Assembly (NCBI RefSeq): GCF_000820305.1
Contig: NZ_CDBH01000029.1
Span: 62,001 to 126,000, forward strand
DNA: 64,000 bases
Direction: 5' to 3'
Origin: Aeromonas dhakensis
GTDB taxonomy: Bacteria; Pseudomonadota; Gammaproteobacteria; Enterobacterales; Aeromonadaceae
Shown here piece after piece: positions 8,401 to 17,888 of this stretch. Each line of letters begins with the position of its first letter. The first letter of the stretch is position 1. A program made the position numbers and the translations under genes. The notes beneath the pieces were generated by a model that was not told the DNA's origin, searched no databases, and was given only the letters and a program-made list of their open reading frames with translations.

Positions 8401-10608
8401 TCAATTCAGCTCGGTGGGGTCTATGTCGAGGCTCCAGCGTACCCGCTTGGTCTCGGGCCACCCCTCCAGCTCCTTCACCGCCCAATCCAGCAGCTGGGCC
8501 AGTGGCGCCCGGTTTGGCCCCTGCACCAGCAACTGCATGCGAAACTTGCCCGCCTTGCGTTCCATAAAGCCGCTGATGGGCCCCAGCACCTGCACATGTG
8601 GGTAGCGGGCGCTGCGCAGGGTGTCGGCGAGGCGGGCGAGGAACAGCTGCACCTCGTCGCGGCCGTTGGCCTCGGCCCGAAACAGCCCCTGATAGCTGAA
8701 CGGGGGCAGCCCCAGCAGGCGGCGCTCCTTCAGCGCCGTGTCGGCGAAATGGCCGTAGCCATTCTGGGTCAGATCCTGCAGCAGGGCGTGTTCCGGATGG
8801 TGGCTCTGCAATACCACCAGCCCCGGCTTGCTGGCGCGACCGGCACGGCCCGCTACCTGGGTATAGAGCTGGGCCAGCTTTTCGGCGGCGCGAAAATCGG
8901 CGCTGAACAGGGCGCCATCCACATCCAGCAGCCCTACCAGTGTCACATCCGGGAAGTGGTGGCCCTTGGCCAGCATCTGGGTGCCGATCAGGATCTTGTA
9001 CTTGCCCGCCTTGATGTCGCCGAGGTGGGTCTCCAGCTCCCCCTTGCGCCGGGTGTTGTCTCGATCGATGCGTACCACCGGATATTGCGGGAAAACGGTG
9101 CCGAGCAGCTGCTCCAGCTGTTCGGTGCCGACCCCGGATCCGATCAGATCAACGCTGCCACACTCGGGGCAGTGGTGGGGCAGGGGGCGCACACTGTCGC
9201 AGTGGTGGCAGTGCAGCCGTCGCCCGGCTTGGTGCCAGGTGTACCAGGCATCGCAGCGCTCGCAGGCGGCGCTCCAGCCGCACTGGTGGCAGATGAGGGC
9301 CGGGGCATAGCCACGACGGTTGAGGAACAGCATCACCTGGTTGCCGGCCGCCAGATGTTCTGCCATCAGCTGCTCCAGCTGGGGTGAGAGGCCGGCCTGC
9401 AGCCGCACGTTCTTGATGTCCAGGATCACCTGGCGGGCGGTCTGGGCGTTGCCGGCGCGCCGGGTCAGGCTGAGGTGGTGATACTTGCCGCTGCGGGCGT
9501 TGTGCAGCGTCTCCAGCGACGGGGTGGCCGAGCCCAGCAGGATCGGGATGCCGGCGCGATGGGCCCGCATCACCGCCAGATCCCGCGCGTGGTAACGAAA
9601 GCCGTCCTGCTGTTTGAAGGAGCCGTCGTGCTCCTCGTCGATGATGATGATGCCGAGGTCGTGAAACGGGGTGAACACCGCGGAGCGGGTGCCGATCAGG
9701 ATGGCGGCACCGCCGTCGCGGCAGGCCAGCCAGGCGTCGAGCCGCTCCCGATCGTTCATGGCCGAGTTCATCGCCACCACGGGCACGTTGAAGCGGCGGC
9801 GAAAGCGGTTGATGGTCTGTGGGGTGAGGCCTATCTCCGGCACCATCACCAGCGCCTGCTTGCCCGCCTTGAGCAGGGGCTCGAGGATGCTCAGGTAGAC
9901 CTCGGTCTTGCCGGAGCCGGTGATGCCGTCCAGCAAAAAGGCGCCGAACCTGTCGCTCTGGCTGGTGACGGCGGAGACCGCCAGCGCCTGCTCACCGTTG
10001 AGACGCAGCCCCTCGCCCGGCTCGAAGCGGGCGGCCCAGTCACCCTCATGGCTCGGCTCCAGCGAGCGCTTCTCCAGCAGCCCCTTCTTCTCCAGTGCGC
10101 TGAGTGCTGCACTCTGGATCTCCTCCTGCTTGAGGGCGGAGGGGGTCTGCGGCCCCTTGCGCAGCAAGGCGAGGGCCTGCTGCTGCTTGGCCGCCCGCTT
10201 GAGCTCGTTGAGATCTATGGCCATGCCGGCCTCGGTGGCAAACCAGAACTCCAGCTCGCGATAGGCGGCGGGCTCCCCCTTGCGCACCAGCACCGGCAGG
10301 GCGTGGGGCAGTACCTCCCCCAGTGGATGCTGGTAATAGCTGGCACTCCAGTTCATCAGCGCCAGAATATCCGGCCCCAGCACCGGCGCTGCGTCCAATA
10401 CCCGCTTGATGGGTTTGAGCTTGTTGCGCGGTACCTGGCTCTCGGCCGGGTGATCCACCACCAGTCCGACCAAGGTTTGCGGGCCGAACGGGATCTCGAC
10501 CCGGCAGCCGGGGGCAGGCAAGGGCAGGGGGGAGAGATAGTCGAAATGACGGCGTAACGGCACCGGCACAGCCACACGAACCAGATCCAGCGTTTGGGAA
10601 GAATTCAC
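8401..10608 (-). CDS. priA: Primosomal protein N' (PriA helicase)
   Basis: A 735-residue 3'-5' DNA helicase that restarts stalled replication forks. An N-terminal DNA-binding region ([17 protein letters not shown]) is followed by the Walker A motif [12 protein letters not shown] (near residue 228), the [11 protein letters not shown]alker B box, an eight-cysteine zinc region ([13 protein letters not shown] ... [18 protein letters not shown]) and helicase motifs V-VI ([22 protein letters not shown]). Length is normal. It is convergent with the 7221 gene and divergent from rpmE, the usual neighbour of priA in gammaproteobacteria. Confidence 0.97.
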   Translation of the reverse strand: MNSSQTLDLVRVAVPVPLRRHFDYLSPLPLPAPGCRVEIPFGPQTLVGLVVDHPAESQVPRNKLKPIKRVLDAAPVLGPDILALMNWSASYYQHPLGEVLPHALPVLVRKGEPAAYRELEFWFATEAGMAIDLNELKRAAKQQQALALLRKGPQTPSALKQEEIQSAALSALEKKGLLEKRSLEPSHEGDWAARFEPGEGLRLNGEQALAVSAVTSQSDRFGAFLLDGITGSGKTEVYLSILEPLLKAGKQALVMVPEIGLTPQTINRFRRRFNVPVVAMNSAMNDRERLDAWLACRDGGAAILIGTRSAVFTPFHDLGIIIIDEEHDGSFKQQDGFRYHARDLAVMRAHRAGIPILLGSATPSLETLHNARSGKYHHLSLTRRAGNAQTARQVILDIKNVRLQAGLSPQLEQLMAEHLAAGNQVMLFLNRRGYAPALICHQCGWSAACERCDAWYTWHQAGRRLHCHHCDSVRPLPHHCPECGSVDLIGSGVGTEQLEQLLGTVFPQYPVVRIDRDNTRRKGELETHLGDIKAGKYKILIGTQMLAKGHHFPDVTLVGLLDVDGALFSADFRAAEKLAQLYTQVAGRAGRASKPGLVVLQSHHPEHALLQDLTQNGYGHFADTALKERRLLGLPPFSYQGLFRAEANGRDEVQLFLARLADTLRSARYPHVQVLGPISGFMERKAGKFRMQLLVQGPNRAPLAQLLDWAVKELEGWPETKRVRWSLDIDPTELN

Positions 10609-10639
10609 CAGAGATTGCCTATTTTTTCTGCGAAGCCAC

Positions 10640-10667
10640 TTGCCTGATCTCAGGCATTTCCTATATT
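10640..10667 (+). promoter_or_regulatory. Sigma-70 promoter of rpmE
   Basis: TTGCCT, 16 bases, TATATT, placed about 90 bases before the rpmE start. The intervening leader can form a GTGTC/GACAC-closed hairpin (10705-10733) that might serve autoregulation by L31. Confidence 0.55.
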
Positions 10668-10756
10668 ATTCGCAGCCTTTGAAACTGTGTTCAACAATCG
10701 TGTGGTGTCCGACAGAAGATCGGATGGCGACACGGCCTATTACTTTGAGGTTGTCC

Positions 10757-10972
10757 ATGAAAGCTGGTATCCACCCTGACTACGTAGCCATCACCGCCAA
10801 GTGCTCTTGCGGTAACGTCATCAACACTTTCTCTACCGTTGGTAAAGATCTGAACCTGGACGTGTGCTCCGAGTGCCACCCGTTCTACACCGGCAAGCAG
10901 AAAGAAGTTTCTAGCGGCGGCCGCGTAGACAAGTTCAACAAGCGTTTCGGTGCGATGACCACCAAGAAGTAA
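10757..10972 (+). CDS. rpmE: 50S ribosomal protein L31 (zinc-binding form)
   Basis: A 71-residue ribosomal protein. Four cysteines (CSC near residues 16-18 and CSEC at 37-40) mark the zinc-binding type of L31, which is replaced by a cysteine-free paralog under zinc shortage in many bacteria. ATG at 10757 follows GAGG; a longer in-frame reading from 10640 is not supported. It is followed by a strong terminator and sits divergent to priA. Confidence 0.97.
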   Translation: MKAGIHPDYVAITAKCSCGNVINTFSTVGKDLNLDVCSECHPFYTGKQKEVSSGGRVDKFNKRFGAMTTKK

Positions 10973-10993
10973 TTTTACTTCTGAAGAATTCTG

Positions 10994-11021
10994 AAAAAGG
11001 CGCCCGATGGGCGCCTTTTTT
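10994..11021 (+). terminator. Rho-independent terminator after rpmE
   Basis: AAAAAGGCGCCC-GAT-GGGCGCCTTTTTT: a strong GC stem flanked by A and T runs, 21 bases after the rpmE stop. Confidence 0.95.
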
Positions 11022-11099
11022 ATTGGTCGGCGTTCTGTCAGGGCCCGCTTTGCCCTATGGTGGTGTGGTTGACGAGGGATGCAGAGCAGGAGCGAGTGA

Positions 11100-12533
11100 A
11101 TGAGGAATTGTCTGGTGATGGGGGCGGCGGGTTACATAGGTTCTTACCTGGTGCCCCATCTGCAGGAGCTGGGTTATCGGGTGATTGCCGGGGCGCGGCG
11201 CCCCTGCCGGCTGCCGCCCGGGGTGGAGTTTCGCCTCGCCGACAGCCTCAAGCCCATCACCCTGTTGCCTGCGCTGGCGGGCATCGACACCGTCTTCTAT
11301 CTGGTGCATGCCATGGGAGCGGGGGCAGACTTTCACCGGCTGGAGCAGCAGGGGGTGAAGAACTTCGCCGCCGCCGCCCGCGCCGCCGGGGTGCGCCGCA
11401 TCATCTATCTCGGCGCCATCCAGCCCGAGCCCTGCAACAGCCGCCATCTCAACTCCCGCCGTCACTGTGGCGAGCTGTTTCGGGGGGCCGGCGTGCCGAC
11501 GGTGGAGCTGCGCGCCGGCATCATCATTGGCCCCGGCTCGGCGGCGTTTGAGGTGATGCGGGATCTGGTGTTCAACCTGCCGCTGATGGTGACCCCCAAG
11601 TGGGTGCGCTCGCGCACGCCGCCAATTGCACTGTCCAACCTGTTGCACTATCTGGGCGGGCTGGTGGAGGCCGACGGGGTGGACGGCCAGATCTTCAACG
11701 CCGCCGGTCCCGAACTGCTCAGCTACCAGCAGCAGTTGCAGAAGTTTGCCGCCCATATCGGCAAGCGCTGCCCCATCATTCCCATCCCCTTCCTGAGCCC
11801 GCGCCTCTCCGCCTGGTGGCTGCAGTTCGTCACCTCGGTACCGCAACCTGTGGCCAAGGCGCTGGTGGGCGGCCTCAAGCACGACATCCCGGCCGATGAC
11901 GGCTCGTTGCGGGCCCTGCTGCCGCAAACCCTACTCAGCTTCGACGAGGCGCTGGCGGAGAGCCTCTCTCTGGAGCAGCGGCTCGGCGCCGAACAGCAGG
12001 GGGAGGAGACCCCGCTCGGCCTGCGCTGGCGCCATCCCGAGTACGGCTTCTATGACCGCACCGCCAGCGGCGATGCCATCTGCCTCGCCTCGCCCGAGGT
12101 GGTGTGGCAGGTACTGCAGCAGCTGGGGGGCGAGCAGCGCTACTTCTACATGAACCAGCTGTGGGTGGTGCGTGAATGGATGGATCACCTGATCGGCGGC
12201 CCGGCCCTGACCCGTGGGCGCACCAACCCGGATCGCTTCGTGAAGGGGGACATGCTGGACTCCTGGCAGATCCTCGGGGTGGACGAGGGGCGTAGGCTGG
12301 ATCTGCTGTTCAACATGCGGGCCCCCGGTGTCGGCCGGCTGGAGTTCAACATACTGCCGGAGGAGTCGGGGCTGACCCGGCTCAAGGTGACGGCCCACTG
12401 GCATCCGCAGGGGGCCTGGGGGCTGGCCTACTGGCTCGCCATGCTGCCGTTCCACCTCTTCATCTTCCAAGGAATGACGGAGGCGATCGCCCGGAAGGCG
12501 GAGGCCAGGGCGGGAATCCCCGTCATGGATTGA
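11100..12533 (+). CDS. NAD(P)-binding SDR with DUF2867 C-terminal domain
   Basis: A 477-residue two-domain protein. Residues 1-290 form an atypical short-chain dehydrogenase (GAAGYIGSYLVPHL nucleotide loop, YLVHAMG, and an NSRRHCGELFR stretch where classical SDRs have YxxxK). Residues 310-470 match the DUF2867 type domain (GDMLDSWQIL, LFNMRAPGVGRLEFNI). This architecture is common in Proteobacteria, usually annotated as an SDR oxidoreductase of unknown substrate. ATG at 11100 follows AGGAG. It is a single gene between rpmE and the malic enzyme. Confidence 0.85.
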   Translation: MRNCLVMGAAGYIGSYLVPHLQELGYRVIAGARRPCRLPPGVEFRLADSLKPITLLPALAGIDTVFYLVHAMGAGADFHRLEQQGVKNFAAAARAAGVRRIIYLGAIQPEPCNSRHLNSRRHCGELFRGAGVPTVELRAGIIIGPGSAAFEVMRDLVFNLPLMVTPKWVRSRTPPIALSNLLHYLGGLVEADGVDGQIFNAAGPELLSYQQQLQKFAAHIGKRCPIIPIPFLSPRLSAWWLQFVTSVPQPVAKALVGGLKHDIPADDGSLRALLPQTLLSFDEALAESLSLEQRLGAEQQGEETPLGLRWRHPEYGFYDRTASGDAICLASPEVVWQVLQQLGGEQRYFYMNQLWVVREWMDHLIGGPALTRGRTNPDRFVKGDMLDSWQILGVDEGRRLDLLFNMRAPGVGRLEFNILPEESGLTRLKVTAHWHPQGAWGLAYWLAMLPFHLFIFQGMTEAIARKAEARAGIPVMD

Positions 12534-12622
12534 AACCATATCTATAACTAAATAGGTATTGGTGGGTGGTATGACATGCTGATTACTGGCTTGTCATTGG
12601 CGGGTTGGCGATACTTTCCTCT

Positions 12623-12650
12623 GTGAAAGCCCGGTGGTTTTCTTTATGAT
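12623..12650 (+). promoter_or_regulatory. Possible sigma-70 promoter of the malic enzyme gene
   Basis: GTGAAA, 16 bases, TATGAT, about 63 bases before the ATG. The -35 is a 4 of 6 match. It is the best sigma-70 candidate in the 180-base gap, which otherwise shows no other feature. Confidence 0.35.
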
Positions 12651-12713
12651 CCCCAGCCCTCGCCCGTGGGCGAGCCAATGCACCACTCATTCACTACCGT
12701 ATCGGGGTCCCCC

Positions 12714-13970
12714 ATGTCCGATCAGCAGCACGATCTCCGCCAACAGGCACTCGACTATCACGCCCAGCCCGTGCCGGGCAAAATCGCCATCGCCCTCACC
12801 AAGCCCGCCGAGACCGCCCGCGACCTGGCACTGGCCTACAGCCCGGGCGTCGCCGAGCCGGTGCGCGAGATCGCCGCCAACCCGGCCGATGCCTACCGTT
12901 ATACCGGCAAGGGCAATCTGGTGGCCGTCATCTCCAACGGCACCGCCATTCTGGGGCTGGGCAATCTGGGCCCGCTGGCCTCCAAGCCAGTGATGGAGGG
13001 CAAGGCCCTGCTGTTCAAGCGCTTTGCCGGCATCGACGCCATCGACATCGAGGTGAAGCACGACACCAGCACCCAGTTCATCGACACGGTCGCCGCCATC
13101 GCCGACACCTTCGGTGGCATCAACCTGGAAGACATCAAGGCCCCCGAGTGCTTCGAGATTGAACAGGCGCTGATCGAGCGCTGCGACATCCCGGTGTTCC
13201 ACGATGACCAGCACGGCACCGCCATCGTCACCGCCGCCGGCCTGCTCAACGCGCTGGAAGTGCAGGGCAAGCAGATTGGCGACAGCCGCATCGTCTGCAT
13301 GGGTGCCGGCGCCGCCGCCACCGCCTGCATGGACCTGCTGATCAAGTGTGGCGCCAAGCCCCACAACATCTTCATGCTGGACCGTCAGGGCGTGATCCAC
13401 AGCGGTCGCACCGATCTGAACCAGTACAAGCAGCGCTTCGCCAACGACACCCCTCTGCGCACCCTGATGGAGGTGATGGACGGGGCTGACGTGTTCGTCG
13501 GCGTCTCCGGCCCGGACGTGCTGCCTGCCGAGGCGGTGGCGCTGATGGCCGCCAACCCGGTGATCTTCGCCTGCTCCAACCCGGACCCCGAGATCAAGCC
13601 GGCGCTGGCCCACGGGGTACGTGGTGACCTCATCATGGGTACCGGTCGCTCCGACTACCCGAACCAGATCAACAACGTGCTCTGCTTCCCCTTCATCTTC
13701 CGCGGCGCTCTCGACGCCCGTGCCAGCCGCATCAACGATGCCATGAAGATTGCGGCGGTCGAGGCGATCCGTGGTCTGGCCAAGGAGCCGGTACCGGCCG
13801 AGGTGTTGACCGCCGCCGGCGTGAGCGAGCTCGCCTTCGGCAAGGACTACGTCATTCCCAAGCCGATGGATGCCCGTCTGCTGCCGCGCGTCGCCCGCGC
13901 CGTGGCGCTGGCAGCGGTGGAATCCGGTGTCGCCCGCATCGCCCTGCCGGCCGACTACATGCAGGGTTGA
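12714..13970 (+). CDS. NAD(P)-dependent malic enzyme, short form
   Basis: A 418-residue oxaloacetate-decarboxylating malate dehydrogenase yielding pyruvate, CO2 and NAD(P)H. Malic-enzyme signatures are LAYSPGVAEP, TILGLGNLGP-like AILGLGNLGP, FHDDQHGTAIV and the dinucleotide loop GAGAAATACMDLL. It lacks the phosphotransacetylase-like C-terminal domain of MaeB, so it is the short form found in Vibrio and Aeromonas. ATG at 12714 (MSDQQHDLRQQ) is chosen over 12666 because homology starts there. It ends just before a strong terminator. Confidence 0.93.
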   Translation: MSDQQHDLRQQALDYHAQPVPGKIAIALTKPAETARDLALAYSPGVAEPVREIAANPADAYRYTGKGNLVAVISNGTAILGLGNLGPLASKPVMEGKALLFKRFAGIDAIDIEVKHDTSTQFIDTVAAIADTFGGINLEDIKAPECFEIEQALIERCDIPVFHDDQHGTAIVTAAGLLNALEVQGKQIGDSRIVCMGAGAAATACMDLLIKCGAKPHNIFMLDRQGVIHSGRTDLNQYKQRFANDTPLRTLMEVMDGADVFVGVSGPDVLPAEAVALMAANPVIFACSNPDPEIKPALAHGVRGDLIMGTGRSDYPNQINNVLCFPFIFRGALDARASRINDAMKIAAVEAIRGLAKEPVPAEVLTAAGVSELAFGKDYVIPKPMDARLLPRVARAVALAAVESGVARIALPADYMQG

Positions 13971-13995
13971 GTCACGGCAAGCGCGCAGAAAACAG

Positions 13996-14023
13996 AAGGG
14001 GCCCCATCTCGGGGCCCCTTTTC
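13996..14023 (+). terminator. Rho-independent terminator after the malic enzyme
   Basis: AAGGGGCCCC-ATCTC-GGGGCCCCTT followed by TTC; perfect stem flanked by A and T. It may also terminate the convergent small gene at 14047-14229. Confidence 0.9.
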
Positions 14024-14046
14024 ATTACGGGAAGCTTGCTGGTCGA

Positions 14047-14229
14047 TTACTTGGTCTTGGGAGCAACCTTGACGGCCGGCGCCTTGGCGTGGGCAGCCTT
14101 GTGGTGTTTTTTCACGACCTTGGTCTGGGTAGCCTGGGGAGCGGCAGCCTTGGTCGGGGTGGCAGCCATGGTGAAGCCGGAGGTCAGGGCGAAGACAGCA
14201 GCCAGGCTCAGGGGGATCAGCTTGTTCAT
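14047..14229 (-). CDS. Small basic acid-shock (Asr)-like periplasmic protein
   Basis: A 60-residue protein with a signal peptide (MNKLIPLSLAAVFALTSGFTMAA) and a short mature part rich in Lys, Ala, Thr and His (VVKKHHKAAHAK). Composition, size and secretion signal resemble Asr acid-shock proteins. ATG at 14229 has AGGAA upstream. It lies directly downstream of rstB on the same strand with a 54-base gap. In E. coli asr is a direct target of RstA, so the neighbourhood supports the assignment. Asr proteins are low-complexity, so similarity alone is weak. Confidence 0.65.
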   Translation of the reverse strand: MNKLIPLSLAAVFALTSGFTMAATPTKAAAPQATQTKVVKKHHKAAHAKAPAVKVAPKTK

Positions 14230-14256
14230 ATTCCAGTTCCTCATTCGGGTTGATGA

Positions 14257-14275
14257 CATGGAGCGTTTCTCCATG
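14257..14275 (-). promoter_or_regulatory. Hairpin in the leader of the Asr-like gene
   Basis: CATGGAG-CGTTT-CTCCATG, a perfect 7-base-pair stem between rstB and the small gene. There is no T run, so it is not a classical terminator. It could affect mRNA stability or translation; function is unknown. Confidence 0.3.
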
Positions 14276-14283
14276 ACTTCATC

Positions 14284-15609
14284 CTAGGGCTGTTCGACCT
14301 GTGGTTCAGTGAGTGACTGGTGACGGTTTGTATCCAAATGTACAGGCAGCATCAGGCAGAAACGGGCACCGCTGCTGCTTGGCAACAGCTGCACCTCGCC
14401 GCCGTGATGGCGGGCGATGCTGCGCACTATGGCCAGCCCCAGCCCGGCACCGCCGGTGCGTCGGTCCCGGCTCTGATCCAGCCGCACGAAGGGCTCGAAG
14501 ATCTGCGGTGCCAATGCAGGATCGATGCCGGCACCGTCGTCGGCCACCTCCAGCAGATAGTGATCCTGCTGGCGCGCCATGCTGAGGGTGACCCGGCCGG
14601 CGGCGTGGCGCAGGGCGTTGCCGATGAGGTTCTCCAGCGCTCGATCGAGCAGGCGGATGTCGCCGCGCCAGGGCAGGGCCATGGCCGGGCGCACAAAGTC
14701 GAGCCGTTTGTCCGGTCGCAGCGCCTGCCAGTCGGCGAGGCGGCTGCCGGCCCAGCTGCCGAGCTCCAGCTCGCTGCACTGCAGCGGCAGCTCGGGGCGA
14801 TCGAGCCTGGCGTAGGTGAGCATCTCCTCGATGAGGGCGTCCAGCGCGCCGAGATCCCGCTCCAGTCCCTGCTGCTCCTCGGCCGAGGGGGCGGGATCCA
14901 GCATGGCGAGCCGGTAGCGCAGCCGCACCAGCGGGGTGCGCAGCTCGTGGGCGATGGCGTCGGTCAGCTGCTTGCGGCTGGCCAGCATGGCCTGCAGCTG
15001 CTCGGTCATCTGGTCGAAGGTGCGGCCGACCCGACCCAGGCTGCTGCCGGGGGGCAAGCGGGTGCGGCAGGAGAGATCGCCGTCGCCGACCCGACGGGCG
15101 GTCTGTTCGAGCTGCTGCAGGCCGCGCCAGTGCGGGCGCAGCCAGAGCAGGATCGGCAGCCCCAGCGAGAGACCGATGGCCAGCAGCAGTCCCACGTCGA
15201 CCCAGTGCAGCTCGTGCAGGTAGGAGAGATAGGGGACGGGGCCGACGATCAGCACCTGATCGGTGCCCGGAATGCGCTGCAGGAAGGTGTCATCCTCCTC
15301 GACGATGACGATGTTGCCGGCCTCCAGGAAGGCCTGATCCTCGCTGGCCAGCGGCTGGTTGGCGAGGGCGCCGATCTGCAGCGGCAGGGTGAGCTGGCGG
15401 CTCTGCTCCGCCATGCGGGCGGGCCAGTGTTCGGCCGGCAAGCGGGCCAGCTCGCCGGTGAGCAGGCCGAGAGAGCCCTGCATCATCCGCTCCAGATAGC
15501 GATCTCCCGCCCGCTCGGCGGTGACCTGATAGACCATGCCGACCAGCAGGATGGCTAGGGTGAAACAGCCGATCAGCAGCAGATAGAACTGGATAAACAG
15601 GCGTCGCAT
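14284..15609 (-). CDS. rstB: Sensor histidine kinase RstB
   Basis: A 441-residue inner membrane kinase. It begins MRRLFIQFYLLLIGCF like E. coli RstB, with two membrane segments (about 8-28 and 138-158) bracketing a periplasmic sensor domain, then HAMP, a dimerisation box with the phospho-His in DAIAHELRTPLVRLRYRL (near residue 241), and ATPase boxes N (NLIGNALRHA), G1 (DDGAGIDP) and G2 (GGAGLGLAI). The FLQRIP and VGPVPYLSYLHEL stretches are RstB-specific. RBS AGGAG precedes the ATG. It is co-oriented with rstA, 116 bases apart. Confidence 0.95.
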   Translation of the reverse strand: MRRLFIQFYLLLIGCFTLAILLVGMVYQVTAERAGDRYLERMMQGSLGLLTGELARLPAEHWPARMAEQSRQLTLPLQIGALANQPLASEDQAFLEAGNIVIVEEDDTFLQRIPGTDQVLIVGPVPYLSYLHELHWVDVGLLLAIGLSLGLPILLWLRPHWRGLQQLEQTARRVGDGDLSCRTRLPPGSSLGRVGRTFDQMTEQLQAMLASRKQLTDAIAHELRTPLVRLRYRLAMLDPAPSAEEQQGLERDLGALDALIEEMLTYARLDRPELPLQCSELELGSWAGSRLADWQALRPDKRLDFVRPAMALPWRGDIRLLDRALENLIGNALRHAAGRVTLSMARQQDHYLLEVADDGAGIDPALAPQIFEPFVRLDQSRDRRTGGAGLGLAIVRSIARHHGGEVQLLPSSSGARFCLMLPVHLDTNRHQSLTEPQVEQP

Positions 15610-15656
15610 CGGGCTCTCCTCTTGCCTGGATTACGTCTGGGCATTGCCTTGTTGCC

Positions 15657-15696
15657 CCCTCATCCCCAACCCTTCTCCCGCAAGGGGATAAGGGAG
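15657..15696. repeat. REP-like palindromic intergenic element between rstA and rstB
   Basis: CCCTTCTCCC-GCAA-GGGGATAAGGG (15670-15694), preceded by CCCCTCATCCCCAA. This C/T-rich arm with a GCAA loop resembles a short palindrome dispersed in intergenic regions of many gammaproteobacteria. Only one copy is in this window, so its repetitive nature cannot be shown here. Confidence 0.45.
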
Positions 15697-15725
15697 CAGA
15701 GAGCATCAAGGTCATTCGGCGGGGC

Positions 15726-16436
15726 TTATTCCCAGGCGTGGGGTACCAGTAGATAACCCTTCTGGCGCACCGTCTTGATGCGGGTCGGGTTGCTGGTGTC
15801 GTCCCCCAGCTTGCGGCGCAGACGGGAGATGGCCACGTCCATGCTGCGATCCTGGCCGTCGTAGTCACGGCCGCGCAGGCTGCGAAACAGCGCCTCCCGC
15901 CCCAGGATCTGGCCGGCGTGGCAGGCCAGCTCCCACAGGAGATCGAAATCGGCGGTGGAGAGGGGGATGCTGTCGCCATCGAGGCGCACATCCCGGCCCG
16001 GCCCGTCGATCTGCAACCGGCCGAACTGCAGGCGCTGGGGCGGCGTACCGGCGACCACGGGTTGCGGGGCCTGTTGCCCCTGCTGGCGGAACTGGACCCG
16101 CAGCCGGGCCAGCAGCACGGGGGGCGGCGTGGTCTTGAGGATGTAGTCGTTGGCCCCCAGCTCCAGGCTCAGGATCTGGTTCATGTCGCTGTCGAGCGAA
16201 GTGAGCATGACGATGGGGCCGGCAAAGCGCGGGCGCAAATCCCGGCACAGGGAGAGACCATCCTGACCCGGCAGCATGATGTCGAGCAGCACCAGGTCCG
16301 GCTGCTCGGCCTCGACCCTGGCCAGCGCCAGATCGCCCCTCGGCTCCAGCAGCACTTCCATGTCGTGGCGGGCCAGCCAGCTGCTGATGAGCTGGCCTAT
16401 CTCGGGATCATCTTCAACAAAAAGAATGCGTTGCAT
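15726..16436 (-). CDS. rstA: Response regulator RstA
   Basis: A 236-residue OmpR/PhoB-type regulator. The receiver domain (1-120) shows the acidic pair in FVEDDPEIG, the phospho-acceptor Asp in LVLLDIMLPGQDG (near 53) and the TSLDSDMNQIL and GANDYILKTTPP stretches almost identical to E. coli RstA. The C-terminal winged helix contains DRSMDVAISRLRRKLGDD. ATG at 16436 is chosen because homology begins there, although no strong ribosome binding site is seen. It is paired with rstB. Confidence 0.95.
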   Translation of the reverse strand: MQRILFVEDDPEIGQLISSWLARHDMEVLLEPRGDLALARVEAEQPDLVLLDIMLPGQDGLSLCRDLRPRFAGPIVMLTSLDSDMNQILSLELGANDYILKTTPPPVLLARLRVQFRQQGQQAPQPVVAGTPPQRLQFGRLQIDGPGRDVRLDGDSIPLSTADFDLLWELACHAGQILGREALFRSLRGRDYDGQDRSMDVAISRLRRKLGDDTSNPTRIKTVRQKGYLLVPHAWE

Positions 16437-16520
16437 GGTGGCATGACACCCAGACTGTGGCGCGGATGCGCGTGCCGCCAGCATAGCGGCTCCGGCCGCC
16501 CCATGCACTGGGATAAATAA

Positions 16521-16548
16521 TCAAACAGGGCCCGCGGGCCCTGTCTTG
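16521..16548 (-). terminator. Terminator after trmA
   Basis: Perfect 20-base palindrome ACAGGGCCCG/CGGGCCCTGT (16525-16544), followed on the minus strand by TTTGATTATTT, 41 bases after the trmA stop. Confidence 0.8.
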
Positions 16549-16584
16549 TCTTGCTGGTCGAGCGGGGGCTCTGCCCTGGCGGCA

Positions 16585-17718
16585 TCAACCCGCCTTGCGC
16601 TTGAGATAGACGCCGGCTTCCATATGGTGAGTCCAGGGGAACTGATCGAACAGGGCGAAGCGGGCGATCTCGTGGGTGTCGCCGAGCACCGCCATGTTGG
16701 CCTGCAGGGTCTCGGGGTTGCAGGAGATGTAGAGGATGTTGTCGTAATCTTGCACCAGCTTGACGGTGGCGTCGTCGAGGCCGGCCCTGGGCGGGTCGAC
16801 GAAGATGGTGTTGCACTGGTAGGCGGAGAGATCGACCCCCTTGAGGCGGTTGAACTCCCGCTCGCCGCGCATCGCCATGGTGAACTCCTCGGCCGACATG
16901 CGCAGGATGATCAGGTTGTCGACGCCGTTGGCGGCGATGTTGAACTGGGCGGAGTCCACGCTCGGCTTGGCGATCTCGGTGGCCAGCACCTTGCTAAAGT
17001 TCTGCGCCAGGGCGATGGAGAAGTTGCCGTTGCCGCAGTAGAGCTCCAGCAGGTCGCCCTCGCTCCCCCTGGTCACGTCCAGCGCCCAGCCCAGCATCTG
17101 TTCGTTGATAGCGGCGTTGGGTTGGGTGAAGCTGTTTTCCACCTGCTTGTAGATCAGCTCGCGCCCTTGCACATTCAACCGTTCGATGACGAACTCCTCC
17201 CCCAGGCAGATCTTCTGCTTGTGGGCGCGGCCAATCAGCTGCAGCTCGAACCCCTTGGCCCGCAGGTCGGCCTGCAGCGCCTCGGCGGCCTGCTGCCACT
17301 CGCTCTCCAGCTTGCGGTGATAGAGCAGGCTGACGCAGATCTGGCCGGACTGGGTGGAGAGGTAATCGATCTGGAACAGCTTGCGGCGCAGTACGGGGTG
17401 CGGGCGCAGCCCTTCCAGCAGCACCGGCATCAGCTGGTTGATGAGGCGGCTGGCGGTGGGGAACTGGTCGACCCGGATGATCTCCTTGGTGGCCGGCGCA
17501 TACATGCAGTGGTACAGGTCGTCACCGTCGTGCCAGATGCGAAACTCGGCGCGCATCCGGTAGTGTTCGGCGGGGGAGGCGTGCACTTCCAGCGCAGGCA
17601 GGGTGAAGTCGGCAAACAACCCGCAGAGGCGCTCGCGCTTCTCGTCGAGCTGGGCCTGGTAGTCGGCCGGGGTTCGAAGGGGCGCCGGGTCGGCGGAAAC
17701 CTGCTGGGATTGGGTCAT
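16585..17718 (-). CDS. trmA: tRNA (uracil-5-)-methyltransferase
   Basis: A 377-residue SAM-dependent enzyme that makes m5U54 in the T-loop of tRNA. Visible are the TrmA N-terminal RNA-binding part ([14 protein letters not shown]), SAM motif [16 protein letters not shown] (near residue 222), the [10 protein letters not shown] motif, and the nucleophilic cysteine in YISCNPETL followed by the base Glu in HMEAGVYL at the C-terminus. Length matches E. coli TrmA. The ATG follows GAGGT. Confidence 0.96.
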   Translation of the reverse strand: MTQSQQVSADPAPLRTPADYQAQLDEKRERLCGLFADFTLPALEVHASPAEHYRMRAEFRIWHDGDDLYHCMYAPATKEIIRVDQFPTASRLINQLMPVLLEGLRPHPVLRRKLFQIDYLSTQSGQICVSLLYHRKLESEWQQAAEALQADLRAKGFELQLIGRAHKQKICLGEEFVIERLNVQGRELIYKQVENSFTQPNAAINEQMLGWALDVTRGSEGDLLELYCGNGNFSIALAQNFSKVLATEIAKPSVDSAQFNIAANGVDNLIILRMSAEEFTMAMRGEREFNRLKGVDLSAYQCNTIFVDPPRAGLDDATVKLVQDYDNILYISCNPETLQANMAVLGDTHEIARFALFDQFPWTHHMEAGVYLKRKAG

Positions 17719-17830
17719 GATTTACCTCACATGCACACCGGTCTGGCCGGGACGAAATCGGGGGAAGCCTGCGGCCACCCAAAGGGGCCCGATTTTAAAA
17801 GGCCGCTGCGGATTGTCCAGCATTTTGTGG

Positions 17831-17857
17831 TCAAGAAGTGTGCAGTCAGGCCGATAG
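17831..17857 (+). promoter_or_regulatory. Sigma-28 (FliA) type promoter
   Basis: TCAAG, 14 bases, GCCGATAG. This matches the flagellar consensus TAAAG-N14-GCCGATAA at 4 of 5 and 7 of 8 positions with exact spacing, 31 bases before the 17889 start. It suggests that gene belongs to the late motility regulon; expression data would decide. Confidence 0.5.
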
Positions 17858-17888
17858 CTGATCTACAGGCATGGTGGGAGGACACATT

